NCBI GenBank assembly: GCA_017556805.1
Contig: JAFYMC010000016.1
Span: forward strand, 1-47,376
From: Lachnospiraceae bacterium
GTDB taxonomy: Bacteria; Bacillota; Clostridia; Lachnospirales; Lachnospiraceae
Length of the DNA: 47,376 nucleotides
Direction: 5' to 3'
Numbering within the stretch: position 1 is the first letter of the stretch; each line of letters opens with the position of its first letter. This document shows positions 34,718 to 44,473 of the stretch, piece after piece. A program made the translations under genes and the position numbers. A model generated the notes under the pieces. The model saw nothing but the letters and a program-made list of their open reading frames with translations, did no database searches and was not told the DNA's origin.

Positions 34718-36109
34718 CTAGTACCCCTTAATACTCACATCGCCAAGTGCCGCAAAAAACGCTTCCTTAACATTAAACTCCTTGTCGAATAAATATGGGT
34801 AGCTTTCCAATTTCACACCAAACATTACCTCACCTGCAACCTCATCAAAATACTCCTTCGGTTCATTCAGTGAACTGGTATCATCTGTCAGACCCTCAAA
34901 TGTGATACTAACAATATCGTAACCCTTTTTCTGCTCGTAATTCACAAAATTCGTCATCAGAGCCTTATAACGTTTTACACCTCTGGCTATCAATTCCTCC
35001 GGAGTCAAATCTCGATCTCCCATATCTCCCGTATTGGTATCAACATAAAACTCCGTGATATGCAGTTCAAGGCCGGTTGCAGATAACTTCTTAAACATGT
35101 CCTCCATATTAAACACATTCGGAGAATTCGGATTATAATGCGCCTGAATCGCAATACCATCGATTAGTTCCTCTGCCTTTAACGTATCAATCAAGGTCAG
35201 CGAAGGCGTCAGGGTTGCTGCTTCATCCAAATTGTCCTGACTGAAGAAGAGCTTCTGGTCAGGCTCTGCATACTTTCTTGCTATGCGGCATGCATCCACG
35301 ATATAATTCTCACCGATTCCCTGATGCCAATAAGAGGTTTCGCGATATTTCAATTCATGTCCCTCTCCCGGACTGATGACATCATCCAACACATCCCAGG
35401 AAATAATCACACCCGGATAATTGGTATTACAATATGTAATCACATCTTTTATGTAATTCTCCATACGAGCTGCAATAATATCAGCTGAAGCGTATTCGAT
35501 GGTCTTTGTTGTAGTACCGTCTTCATTTTTTGTTTCCGTAACCTGACTGCGGTCCAAATCCTTCGTAAATGCCCACTCCGGCACCTCATTGGTAATCAAC
35601 TTCGGTCCACGTACCGGAATGTTATTCTCCTGCGCAAACTTTAAAATCACATCCGCACCGGAAAAATTCAGCGCAATATGTGTTTTATCCGTTGCTACCT
35701 TTGAAGTCTCATAATCCATAATATTCTTCGGAGATAAATCTCCCTTTACACTGATAGAATTGAACTGTTCCTTGATGACAGCCTTTCTCTCCTCATCCGT
35801 TACATCTATTACTAACGCATCAATACCGACCAGGAAAAGGTCCTTATATGCCTCATCCAGTTCCGGTAACTTATTTTCTGTTTCATAATATTCTTTAAAC
35901 TTCTTTGTCTCATAAACGCTTGTCTTAGCTGTTGCGTCTCCCTCTCCCGACTGATTATCCGCAATTGCCGGAGTCGGTGTCGGAGCCTGCGTAACTGTAG
36001 GTCGAGGTGTAATAGTAGGAACCGGTCCGATTTCAACAGAACCGGAACATCCGGTCAAAAAAAGCACCATAGCAATTGCTATTGTACTTGTTAAATTCCC
36101 TTTTCTCAT
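34718..36109 (-). CDS. GH10-like lipoprotein with altered catalytic residues
   Basis: 463 residues. Signal peptide with lipobox LTGC (Cys21), then a Pro/Thr linker (TITPRPTVTQAPTPTP), so it is tethered outside the membrane. Residues about 90-455 follow the GH10 xylanase barrel in order: FNSISVKGDLSPKN, IPVRG, EVPEWAF, IISWDVLDD, LFFSQDN, GIAIQAHYN and LELHITEFYV. The nucleophile Glu353 is kept, but the acid/base WDVVNE is WDVLDD (D242, D243) and the RGHTLVWH histidines are replaced by PKLITN. ATG at 36109 follows AAAGGAG. It may be a sugar-binding surface protein or an enzyme with shifted chemistry. Located between the solute-binding protein and GH3 genes. Confidence 0.85.
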   Translation of the reverse strand: MRKGNLTSTIAIAMVLFLTGCSGSVEIGPVPTITPRPTVTQAPTPTPAIADNQSGEGDATAKTSVYETKKFKEYYETENKLPELDEAYKDLFLVGIDALVIDVTDEERKAVIKEQFNSISVKGDLSPKNIMDYETSKVATDKTHIALNFSGADVILKFAQENNIPVRGPKLITNEVPEWAFTKDLDRSQVTETKNEDGTTTKTIEYASADIIAARMENYIKDVITYCNTNYPGVIISWDVLDDVISPGEGHELKYRETSYWHQGIGENYIVDACRIARKYAEPDQKLFFSQDNLDEAATLTPSLTLIDTLKAEELIDGIAIQAHYNPNSPNVFNMEDMFKKLSATGLELHITEFYVDTNTGDMGDRDLTPEELIARGVKRYKALMTNFVNYEQKKGYDIVSITFEGLTDDTSSLNEPKEYFDEVAGEVMFGVKLESYPYLFDKEFNVKEAFFAALGDVSIKGY

Positions 36110-36155
36110 ACAAAACACTCCTTTCCAATCACGCTCCCACCTGTTCTTAGGTAAC

Positions 36156-36186
36156 ACATAAGGGGCAGTCAAGCTACCCCTTATGT
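36156..36186 (-). terminator. Stem-loop after the solute-binding protein gene
   Basis: ACATAAGGGG pairs with CCCCTTATGT, no T tract. Probably protects the 3' end of the solute-binding protein mRNA and attenuates read-through into the GH10-like gene, as is common in ABC operons. Confidence 0.65.
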
Positions 36187-36211
36187 ATGTAAATATTCCT
36201 ATGTTATTGGA

Positions 36212-37642
36212 TTACTGGTTAACCTCAGCAAGGATAGCATCCCAAGAATCCTTAATAGCTGCAACCTGGTCTGCCGGAGTTACGTTAGCAAACGGATACT
36301 GCCATAAGAGGTCCGGACCCAAATCCTGCGGAACGAGGGTCTGTGCAAGGAAGTGAGTGCTTACGCCGTCGTTGAACATAACGATGGTCTCGTCAACGCC
36401 TCTCTCCTCCTCGAAGTGGTTGTAGTACATTTCCTTCCAAGCATCCGGATCATCATAACCCGGGGTAGCCATGGTGTATACATTGTATGCGAATGCAATG
36501 TTACCAGCAGTCTCTGCATCGTAGCAGGACGGGATGATGGTGATGTTATCACATACATAGCTGTGGTAAGAAGCTGCTCCGTCCGGCTTCGGCGGCATTA
36601 CGAATCCGCAAACGTCTTCCATATCGTCACCGTAGATGTTGGTCGGCTGAAGAACATACTCTTCGTTGAACTGCATAGCTGCCTTACCTTCCTGGAATGC
36701 CGGAATGAAGTAATCCCACTGGGAATCAGCCGGCTGCGGCATCTCGTAGCCCTTGTTGTAAAGATCTACAGCGAAGTTGATAGCATCAAGAACTTCCTTG
36801 GAACCCATGTTGTTAACAAGGTTGCCGTTTGCATCCTTTGCAAAGTAGTCTGCACCGGAGGAAGCAACCAAGATGGTCATGGTAGCTGCACCCTGAGAAA
36901 CGGTAGCGTAAATATCGGTTACACCGTCAGCGTTGGTATCACGGGTTAACTTAGCACAAAGCTCTTCGAACTTGGACCAAGTCCACTCGCCGCTTGCCTG
37001 TAAGTCGTACGGAAGATCCGGATCAAGACCTGCTTCTTCGAAGAGTCTCTTATTCCAAACCACACCACCTCTCGGCTCAGCCTTCTGTGCTCTCATACCG
37101 TAGATGCTGTTACCCTTGGTCATAAGGTTCTTAACTGCTACGCTCCACTTATCCTCGGAGAAGTCAAGCTCATCAAGAGTAGCTAAGTCATAGAAAAGAC
37201 CGTTAGCCATCGGCTTTGCTACGAATCTGTAGTCAAGCTCGAATAACTGAGCTGCCGGCTCACCAGCAGTAATGGAGTTTACACAGGTATCGGTCATTTC
37301 GCCCCAACCAGCAACAGTCTTGGACTGCATTCTGAAGTTGTACTTTGCAAAAATCTCCTCACGATACTTTGCAGTAGCTTCTTCCTGAGCGTTGGTCGGC
37401 TCTGCCGGGGTTTCCGGAGACCAGTGGTCACCGATGATGATTTCCATACCACCGAGATCTCTATCCGGGATCGGGGTTGCCTTCGGGCCCTCAGTCGGCT
37501 TCGCCTCTTCGGTCGGCTTCGGAGCCTCGGTTGCCGGTGCCTGAGTCGGATCTGCACCAGTCTGACTGTCACCACATGCAGCAAGGCTACCAAGAACGGT
37601 CGTTGCAGCAAGGAAAGCTGCAGCATACTTCTTAATTCTCAT
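36212..37642 (-). CDS. ABC-importer solute-binding lipoprotein (family 1)
   Basis: 476 residues. Lipobox LAAC (Cys23) followed by a low-complexity Pro/Thr/Glu/Lys linker to about residue 60, then a type-1 extracellular sugar-binding fold (GGMEIIIGDHWSPE, GVVWNKRLFEEAGLDP, WTWSKFEELCAKLT, FQEGKAAMQFNEEYV). It hands an oligosaccharide to the two permeases encoded just before it. It has its own promoter in the 174-bp gap upstream, with a palindrome, so it is probably made in excess. Confidence 0.93.
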   Translation of the reverse strand: MRIKKYAAAFLAATTVLGSLAACGDSQTGADPTQAPATEAPKPTEEAKPTEGPKATPIPDRDLGGMEIIIGDHWSPETPAEPTNAQEEATAKYREEIFAKYNFRMQSKTVAGWGEMTDTCVNSITAGEPAAQLFELDYRFVAKPMANGLFYDLATLDELDFSEDKWSVAVKNLMTKGNSIYGMRAQKAEPRGGVVWNKRLFEEAGLDPDLPYDLQASGEWTWSKFEELCAKLTRDTNADGVTDIYATVSQGAATMTILVASSGADYFAKDANGNLVNNMGSKEVLDAINFAVDLYNKGYEMPQPADSQWDYFIPAFQEGKAAMQFNEEYVLQPTNIYGDDMEDVCGFVMPPKPDGAASYHSYVCDNITIIPSCYDAETAGNIAFAYNVYTMATPGYDDPDAWKEMYYNHFEEERGVDETIVMFNDGVSTHFLAQTLVPQDLGPDLLWQYPFANVTPADQVAAIKDSWDAILAEVNQ

Positions 37643-37687
37643 ACCAAAATTCCTCCTTTTATTTTTTGGGTTTGGCGTCCCATTTTC

Positions 37688-37701
37688 GACGATTAATCGT
37701 C
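37688..37701. promoter_or_regulatory. Perfect palindrome in the solute-binding protein leader
   Basis: GACGATTAATCGTC, a perfect 14-bp palindrome between the promoter and the start codon. Candidate operator for a LacI-type or similar regulator not encoded in the window. Confidence 0.55.
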
Positions 37702-37757
37702 AACTCCTCTTTGTATAGCTAACGCTTCTGCGTCACTATCAAAATACTTCCAAAGCT

Positions 37758-37763
37758 ATTATA
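37758..37763 (-). promoter_or_regulatory. -10 element of an internal promoter before the solute-binding protein gene
   Basis: TATAAT on the minus strand, with a weak -35 around 37781-37786 (CTAGCA-like). TTTGTTACA occurs twice within 40 bp here. About 115 bases before the gene. Confidence 0.6.
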
Positions 37764-37816
37764 CCGCACTTTGTTACAAAATGCTAGCTTTTTTTAAAAA
37801 TAATTTGGATTTTTTG

Positions 37817-38818
37817 TTACATTTTAATACCTGTCTGGCTCAAACTCTCCACAAATCCCTTCTGAGCGAACAGATAAAGGATTAAAAGAGGGATAATTGC
37901 CATCAAAGTACCGGTAGAAATCATCTGGTTTAATAAACCGGTACTTGCCTGGGTACCGAGACCCGAGGACTTTACGTAAGCATCGATACGTCCTGCAATG
38001 GAGTTCAAGCCCTTCGGCAACAACTCAATCTTACCAAGGAACATCTTAGAGTAGAAGGAGTCCGTCCACTGCCATACGTATGCAAACAGGAAACAGGAAA
38101 CAATCATGGACTTCGCATCCGGAAGCATAATCCGGATAAAGGTCTGAAGATTGCCGCAACCGTCTACGTATGCTGCCTCTTCCAGTTCCTTCGGAACACC
38201 ACGGAAGTACTGACGAAGCATAAAGATGTACAAACCACACTTAAGACCCATACAGGTCGCACACATCATCAGGTACGGAGCCATGGACTTCTGTAAGTTC
38301 AACGGCTCTTTGCCCAGTGCCTGAAGAATACCGAAAATATCAAAGTAACGGAAGTTTAAGTACAACGGGCTCATGATGGTCTGCGGCGGTACAATGATTA
38401 ACAACAGTACACAACCGAACCAGAAATTCTTGAGCGGGAACTTAAATCTTGCAAAACCGTAACCTACGAGCGTAGCCGCAATTACCTGGAGCACCGCACA
38501 AAGCAGAGATACCCATGCGGAGTTAAACAAACACTTCCAGTAGTCAATTAACTCGTCTACCATCTTGAAGTTCGTTAAGGTCCAGTTACGCGGTACATTA
38601 ATAACCGTTGCATCGTACAGGTCAGCCTCTCTCATAAGACTGACGGAAAGCTTGTTAATTAACGGCTGGAGAATCAGGAAACACAGGCCGAACAGTAGCA
38701 CTGCGCGAATAACGCGATATCCGACTTCTCCGATTTTTTTCTTAAGAAGATAACCGTTGGTTTTACGGTTTCTCTCCCAGAAATCCGTTCTCTTCTGAAT
38801 TTTATCCTTTTTACTCAT
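37817..38818 (-). CDS. ABC sugar transporter permease (MalG type)
   Basis: 333 residues, six membrane helices, with the cytoplasmic coupling loop EEAAYVDGCGNLQTFIRIMLP (EAA motif, residues about 215-235). The C-terminus SLSQTGIKM is typical of MalG-like permeases. ATG at 38818 overlaps the preceding permease by 8 bases. No ATPase gene is present; a shared MsmX-type ATPase elsewhere would be needed. Confidence 0.94.
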   Translation of the reverse strand: MSKKDKIQKRTDFWERNRKTNGYLLKKKIGEVGYRVIRAVLLFGLCFLILQPLINKLSVSLMREADLYDATVINVPRNWTLTNFKMVDELIDYWKCLFNSAWVSLLCAVLQVIAATLVGYGFARFKFPLKNFWFGCVLLLIIVPPQTIMSPLYLNFRYFDIFGILQALGKEPLNLQKSMAPYLMMCATCMGLKCGLYIFMLRQYFRGVPKELEEAAYVDGCGNLQTFIRIMLPDAKSMIVSCFLFAYVWQWTDSFYSKMFLGKIELLPKGLNSIAGRIDAYVKSSGLGTQASTGLLNQMISTGTLMAIIPLLILYLFAQKGFVESLSQTGIKM

Positions 38819-39743
38819 AATAGTACACCTTCTTTGAAATGATGGCGGACAAGATACCAAGAACTGCCGCAACGATTGCGAAATAGCTCCATGCCATTGC
38901 AGCACTTAAGCCGTATTCCATTTGCGGATTTACCTTCAAGGTGATCAGGTCCATGACTTGATTATCTGTTCTCATAAGGAAGTCAACCGTAGTGTAAACT
39001 AAGTTTACGAGTATCATGGAACTAACAAGTGGGAAAGTAATCTTCCAGAAACTCTCCCATGCGGTGCAGCCCTCAATCTTTGCAGCCTCGTACATGCTGG
39101 TAGATACGGTCTGTAAACCGGAAATAAAGATAATAATCTGTATACCGGAAGCAATTGCTACATCATATACTCCCTCGATTATTTTAAATACCGGGTCGAG
39201 AATCTTACCACCGATACCTGTAGTACGTAAAATCGTCTCCAGGGAAGCGGTAATACTGAAGCCCTCACCGGACTCAGCGATGATATCCTTCATACCGGAC
39301 ATTAAGGTGTTGTTGTACTCAAGACCAACAATAACACCGGAGGAGAGAATTACCGGCAGGAAGAAGATTGCTCTTACAAAGCCTCTGCCCTTAAACTCCT
39401 GATTCAGAAGCAACGCGATAAAGAAACTGAATACGATAATCGCCGGCACCTGAATTGCCATACTCTTAAGGGAATCTACCAAACGGTTTTTATAGTCCGG
39501 ATCGTAGAAAAATGCTCTGTAGTAGTTGGATTCTTTCCAAGTGGTAATACGCTCCATAATGAAACCGTTACCGCCTTCCTTCTGGGAAGCAGCGATAATA
39601 ACCTTACTGAGACTCATTCGGAAGGACTCAATCATCGGCTTTACAAGGAATACCAGGAATCCGATGATAAACGGAGAAATAAACAAATAGCCCGTAATCG
39701 CATTACGTCTGCGTAAATTTCTTGGTTTTCTTTTCTTAGCCAC
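38811..39743 (-). CDS. ABC sugar transporter permease (MalF type)
   Basis: 310 residues, six membrane helices, EAA loop MYEAAKIEGCTAWESFWKI at about 225-243. The N-terminus KKRKPRNLRRRNAITGYLFISPFIIGF is typical. There is a large external loop of about 55 residues between helices 3 and 4 (MSGMKDIIAESGEGFSITA and onward), longer than in MalF relatives without the periplasmic domain. Starts immediately after the DUF5696 gene stop. Confidence 0.94.
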   Translation of the reverse strand: MAKKRKPRNLRRRNAITGYLFISPFIIGFLVFLVKPMIESFRMSLSKVIIAASQKEGGNGFIMERITTWKESNYYRAFFYDPDYKNRLVDSLKSMAIQVPAIIVFSFFIALLLNQEFKGRGFVRAIFFLPVILSSGVIVGLEYNNTLMSGMKDIIAESGEGFSITASLETILRTTGIGGKILDPVFKIIEGVYDVAIASGIQIIIFISGLQTVSTSMYEAAKIEGCTAWESFWKITFPLVSSMILVNLVYTTVDFLMRTDNQVMDLITLKVNPQMEYGLSAAMAWSYFAIVAAVLGILSAIISKKVYYYE

Positions 39744-42287
39744 TTACTTCTCACTCCTTTCTACCTTATAGTCTCTTGCCGGAATCGTAACTGCCTCATC
39801 CTTATACTCGGACGTTGTTGTATTTACATATACAACGGTATTATCTTCGTATACGGTAGCGGTAACGCCGTTAGCAAGAATACGATGTTCGGTAATATAC
39901 TTATTGTTAAGACCTGCCATTTCCTTTTCGTAGCGCTGTGCAAGTTCTGTTGCCATGTCTTTCCAACCGTCGTAGTTTGCACCGAAGAAATCCATGTACT
40001 CCGTACCCTGTAACAGGCTGGCTTCTTCTGCATAGAAGGTAAAGCTAAGGCCTGCACCGGTCTCTGCACACTTTAATACGGTATCCCGTGCATCGCCGCT
40101 TAAGTTCACCGCATTTCCGGTGTAATCTACCAAACCGTGGATTGCAATCTCATAGAACGGAACCTGTGCATCGAAAAGAACATACTCCTTACCGCTAAGG
40201 TTCATATTGGTAATCAAATCTGCATACGGAAGTGCATATTCATTGCCCGCAGACAGCATAATCGGGGTCCCTGCTGCCTTAATCTCGGCAAGCTTTGCGG
40301 TCTGCATATCCATAACAGCTTCTCTGGTGGTCAGTCTCTTCTGATTGTAGTCGCCGCTTAACAGGTAACCTACATCCTCAAAACCTACACCGGTACCATT
40401 CTCTGCTGCGTAATCCCCAAGGCTCTGCATCAAGGTTACACAAACCGTCGGTCTGAGCAGGAAATGAGACTCCATTCTGGACTCGTTCAAATCCGCAAAC
40501 CAAATCTTGGAGAATTCCGGAATCTCTACCACTTCACGGCTGAGATACTTTGCTACGTCACGGGACTTAAAGAACCCGTCCGTCAAACCGCTATCGTACG
40601 CATTCTGTACGCGACCGGTCAGGTAAAGCTCTACACCGAGGCTGTCTGCCTTGGATACCAAAGCACTTAATGCCTTCTTTCCGCCCATTCCGTTCGTCAA
40701 ATCAATATCCTTCGGAAGAGAATGGTCGATACCGCCGTTCATCCATCCGACATAACGAAGGGAAAGATTGGAATATCCGTCATCTGCAAAATCAGACATA
40801 ATCGTCTGGGCATCGTCAAAGCTGGTTAATACTTCCGGAAGGGTTACCGGCATACCGAGAACCTGCTTCACTCTGTCAACCGCACCGATTAACTCTACGG
40901 AAACCGGAAGATTTGCATTTTCGTTCTTTGCAAGTCCGGTGTACTTTTCAAGCAAATCCTCTCTGTAAGCATTTGCCATATCGGAGTAGGTAGTTCCCTC
41001 AAGGAAACGATAGGTCTGCTTAATACTTCCTTCCGGCAATTCCTTCTCGTAAGCAATAAGCGTGGTATCGTTCTTTGCGGAAATATCCATCTTACTTCCG
41101 TGTACGATTTCGTAGCTTGCATATGCGTAATTGTAACTGTGCTTCTTATTTGCAACATCTGCCTGAATGGTTGCGATGGTACTGTAATCATCAATGATAC
41201 TGATCATGGAACCGTCGGCATGGGAAATACCGAATACCGGGAATGCTGCTCTCGTCTCGTCTACGACTACGTCACGCTTTGAGCCGTAGTCCCATCCGTA
41301 GAGCTGTGCATAATAGTTGGTCACATTGGTCTTTCCGTTGTTAAAATTAATAATGGCACCGGAGCCCTCCGGAACAAACATAAAACCGGTCTGATCCGTA
41401 AATGCGGCACCGAAGTACGGGAGAACCGTAAGCTCCGTAAGCGGACGCTCCATATCGAAATCCATATCTGCAAACGGAACCTCAACAATGAGTTCGTCTC
41501 CGTCTAAGCTATACTGAATAGAAAGGTTATATACCTTGCTGGCATCCTCGTTTGCAGCCGCATAAATCGCAAGATCCTTCTCATACTCTTCCTCGGTATA
41601 ACCGATTGCTGCGAATGCATCCTCCAGCTTCTGCTTTACATGATCCTTCGTTGCCGAACGGATCTCGTATACACAAGTCGTCTCCAAATCCGGATACTTC
41701 GCAAGAAGCTCTGCCTTATCATCGGTCGGAAGTAAATCGTTAATATCGATTTTACGATATGCATTTTCGATGGTTCTCTGAAGACTTCTGTCAAGCTGGT
41801 CATACCACTCCAGCATACGTGCTTCCGGCACGGACGGCGGAATGATAAACTTCTTGGAAACCTTACCGATGGAATAGTTTACCTTAACGGTATTCGCATC
41901 CGGCATCTCTAAGGTATAGAGACCGTTTGTGATACTATGCTCAAAGGTATTAAAAATTGTGGACAAATCGTTTGCCGTAGAATACTCCATAATGATGGTG
42001 GACTGCAACTGACGCTTACTTGCAGCATCGGCAATCGGATCATTTGCGGCATCCACCGGATTGGAATACCAAACCTTACCGGTAGACTTCTGGGTTACGG
42101 TAAACTGTGTGGTAGCCTTATCCAATTCAAAGATAAGGTCCTCACTTTCTAACTTAAAATCCATTCCTGCGTAATCCGCTTCTTTATACTCACGAAGCTC
42201 TATTTCCTTTTCTACCGTTTCCTCGGTACAACCGGCAAGAGCACCCGCCAAAAGAAGGAATCCCAGTAATTTAACAAACTTTTTCAC
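39744..42287 (-). CDS. DUF5696-type surface lipoprotein
   Basis: 847 residues. Lipobox ALAGC (Cys20) places it on the outer membrane face. The first 450 residues are beta-rich, with a helical insertion (about 150-250). The C-terminal half looks like a (beta/alpha) barrel: ADDGYSNLSLRYVGWMNGG, ELYLTGRVQNAY, GVGFEDVGYLLSGDY and TPIMLSAGNEYALPY resemble glycosidase strands with several Asp and Glu residues. DUF5696 proteins travel with ABC importers and Yip1 proteins (recollection of family context). Probably an extracellular glycan-processing or binding protein; substrate unknown. Confidence 0.82.
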   Translation of the reverse strand: MKKFVKLLGFLLLAGALAGCTEETVEKEIELREYKEADYAGMDFKLESEDLIFELDKATTQFTVTQKSTGKVWYSNPVDAANDPIADAASKRQLQSTIIMEYSTANDLSTIFNTFEHSITNGLYTLEMPDANTVKVNYSIGKVSKKFIIPPSVPEARMLEWYDQLDRSLQRTIENAYRKIDINDLLPTDDKAELLAKYPDLETTCVYEIRSATKDHVKQKLEDAFAAIGYTEEEYEKDLAIYAAANEDASKVYNLSIQYSLDGDELIVEVPFADMDFDMERPLTELTVLPYFGAAFTDQTGFMFVPEGSGAIINFNNGKTNVTNYYAQLYGWDYGSKRDVVVDETRAAFPVFGISHADGSMISIIDDYSTIATIQADVANKKHSYNYAYASYEIVHGSKMDISAKNDTTLIAYEKELPEGSIKQTYRFLEGTTYSDMANAYREDLLEKYTGLAKNENANLPVSVELIGAVDRVKQVLGMPVTLPEVLTSFDDAQTIMSDFADDGYSNLSLRYVGWMNGGIDHSLPKDIDLTNGMGGKKALSALVSKADSLGVELYLTGRVQNAYDSGLTDGFFKSRDVAKYLSREVVEIPEFSKIWFADLNESRMESHFLLRPTVCVTLMQSLGDYAAENGTGVGFEDVGYLLSGDYNQKRLTTREAVMDMQTAKLAEIKAAGTPIMLSAGNEYALPYADLITNMNLSGKEYVLFDAQVPFYEIAIHGLVDYTGNAVNLSGDARDTVLKCAETGAGLSFTFYAEEASLLQGTEYMDFFGANYDGWKDMATELAQRYEKEMAGLNNKYITEHRILANGVTATVYEDNTVVYVNTTTSEYKDEAVTIPARDYKVERSEK

Positions 42288-42306
42288 CTAATTTTCCTCC
42301 TTTCGT

Positions 42307-42975
42307 TTAGTTGAAGCGGAATATGAGTTCCTTGCCCACGGATACGAAGAACGCAATCGCATCACTTACTAAGCTGAAGAACAACATGATTAAGAATACG
42401 ATAATCATCATACCCACAACGGAGAACGCAATCGCCATAATTGCCTTCAACAGGGAGTAGTCATGAATCTGCATTACGGAAATCAAAATCCATACAAATG
42501 CCCATACAAGTGCGATAATCTCAAAATATGCGAGGAACGCACCCTCTTCCTTGGTTAGTACGTTACTGAGAATGGTCACCGGGTTCATGATGAGGATGTA
42601 CGGGGTCAGGGAGTAACACATTCCCATGTAAACATCCGTCATACGTCCCTTACCGTCAAACAACGTGGTCAGACACCAGTTTGCTACTACGTAAAGCAGA
42701 AGCGGTGCCAGGATACCTGCAATCTGGGACCAAATATTAATACGCTCCCAACGAGTATCGTTAAACAGGAAGCTCTCAAAACGCAAATTCCAAAGATTCG
42801 TCATGAAAGTGAGAATCAACAGTGTATTTGCCGCTGCAATGGAGCCTCTCTTTTCATGGGTTAAATCCCAAAAGCCATCAAACGGATGCGTTAATACATA
42901 CAGTGAATACTTTAAGGAATCCCAGTATCTGTTCCAAGCCTGCTTATTTATTTTTGTTTTCAGATTCAAACTCAT
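42307..42975 (-). CDS. Yip1-family membrane protein
   Basis: 222 residues, five hydrophobic segments. A cytoplasmic start (YVLTHPFDGFWDLTHEKRGSIAAANTLL) precedes helices such as IAGILAPLLLYVVANWCLTTLFDGKG, with GKGRMTDVYMGMCYSLTPYIL, a hallmark of Yip1 domains. Its ATG is 32 bases inside the end of the NHL/TPR gene, so translation is coupled. Bacterial Yip1 proteins have no settled function; context suggests help with the surface proteins of this locus. Confidence 0.85.
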   Translation of the reverse strand: MSLNLKTKINKQAWNRYWDSLKYSLYVLTHPFDGFWDLTHEKRGSIAAANTLLILTFMTNLWNLRFESFLFNDTRWERINIWSQIAGILAPLLLYVVANWCLTTLFDGKGRMTDVYMGMCYSLTPYILIMNPVTILSNVLTKEEGAFLAYFEIIALVWAFVWILISVMQIHDYSLLKAIMAIAFSVVGMMIIVFLIMLFFSLVSDAIAFFVSVGKELIFRFN

Positions 42976-44461
42976 ACTGCATTCTCGCCTCCCATCTGAT
43001 TTTTTTCACTTTCTTTATGATAGCCGGGATAAGTCCCAATACTACCAATACTACAATTACATAACCGAGATTGTTCTCAATCCAGTCCTTACGGTAATAC
43101 TTCCATGCACGGGAATAGTTCTCGTCATCACGCATTACCTTAAAATATTCCATTGCCTCCTCGTAATTCTGCTGACGGAGAAGCGCACGGCCGATACCGA
43201 TATATGCCAGCTCGTAGTTACCGTTCATGGCAAGTACCTTTTCCCAATGCGCTGCAGATGCGTCATAGTTACCTACAGAATACTCATCCAGTGCACTGTG
43301 AATCAGGTTACCGAACTCGGTTCTTGCGAATCTGGTAATCGCACCGGTGGTGGTATCCAGAATGTACAAGTCGGTTCCCATATGTTCGATGGCAATCGGA
43401 TACATGAAGTAACCTAACTTATTACCCGGACCACCGAACGCATACAGCAGGTGACCCTGCTCATCATATGCAAAAATACGTCCACGGATACGATCTGCCA
43501 CATAATAGGTCTCATCCTCCATTGCGGTAATATCTACAATACGGGACGGGCCGTTCATACCTGCCGCATCATCCCACTGCCAGTCACCGCACGGAACCCA
43601 TCCGCCGTTACGGATAAGAATATCTCCTCCGAGGGAGTTTAACTTACGAATCGGCTTTGCGCTACCTGCATCCAGGTCTGCCTCTGCAAACACATCGGTA
43701 GTACAGTAGATAAAGGACTTCTGGTCAATGTAAAGGTTGTTATACTCCGTCGGTACAAAGTCGACCATCTGATCTCTCTGTGCCTTGGTGGAAAACTTCT
43801 TCTTAATAATATCGACTAAGCTGACCGTAACCTCACTTGCGCCGATAAATCCTACAAACTCACCATCCGGCTCAAACTGCATGACACCCTGGTTCTCGTT
43901 CTTTGCAAGAACAAACATACGGCCTGCACGGTCGACTACAATCTTCTTCGGCTCAAACGGATTTTCCGCATCAAGAAGAGTGCTGTCCGGCTTACCCATT
44001 TCCTTCACCAGCTGCAAATCCTTGGTTAAATGAAGGATTCTGTAGTTGCCCTGGTCGGTAATGTACAAATCGCCGTTGGTGTCCACATATACATCCTGCG
44101 GAGATGCAAGAGTCAGCACCTCGGAGTCACCGGTAAATTCGGTAATCTCTCTGACAACCGTCATGGTATCACCTTCCACCAAAATCTCAACGATACGGCT
44201 GTTTCCGGTATCTACCACATAAATGCTGTTGTTGCGGATGTACATACTCTGTGCCTGCTTAAACGGGGTAATTCCAAGCATTTTACCGTCGGTGTAAGAC
44301 ATCGGCTGGTAAGCATCCGGAGACTCATACTCCAGTCCCCAGTAGTCATAGTTATACGTATAGGTATTTACTTCGGTTGCGCTTGCAACTCCGGTCGGAC
44401 AGGCAGTAATTACTGCCATTACCACAAGGAGAGCTGCTGCGATTTTTCTTTTAAGCTTCAT
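42944..44461 (-). CDS. Secreted NHL-repeat/TPR protein with C-terminal membrane anchor
   Basis: 505 residues. A signal peptide (1-28) leads to NHL-type beta-propeller repeats (SMYIRNNSIYVVDTGNSRIVEI, VYVDTNGDLYITDQGNYRIL, IVVDRAGRMFVLA, IFAYDEQGHLLYAFGG), then a TPR-like helical pair at about 400-450 (AAHWEKVLAMNGNYELAYIGI, NYEEAMEYFKVM). A membrane helix at about 470-490 and a basic tail (KKVKKIRW) put the propeller outside. Gene overlaps the Yip1 gene. Likely a scaffold for surface glycan proteins; ligand unknown. Confidence 0.85.
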   Translation of the reverse strand: MKLKRKIAAALLVVMAVITACPTGVASATEVNTYTYNYDYWGLEYESPDAYQPMSYTDGKMLGITPFKQAQSMYIRNNSIYVVDTGNSRIVEILVEGDTMTVVREITEFTGDSEVLTLASPQDVYVDTNGDLYITDQGNYRILHLTKDLQLVKEMGKPDSTLLDAENPFEPKKIVVDRAGRMFVLAKNENQGVMQFEPDGEFVGFIGASEVTVSLVDIIKKKFSTKAQRDQMVDFVPTEYNNLYIDQKSFIYCTTDVFAEADLDAGSAKPIRKLNSLGGDILIRNGGWVPCGDWQWDDAAGMNGPSRIVDITAMEDETYYVADRIRGRIFAYDEQGHLLYAFGGPGNKLGYFMYPIAIEHMGTDLYILDTTTGAITRFARTEFGNLIHSALDEYSVGNYDASAAHWEKVLAMNGNYELAYIGIGRALLRQQNYEEAMEYFKVMRDDENYSRAWKYYRKDWIENNLGYVIVVLVVLGLIPAIIKKVKKIRWEARMQYEFESENKNK

Positions 44462-44473
44462 AATTCTCTCCTC

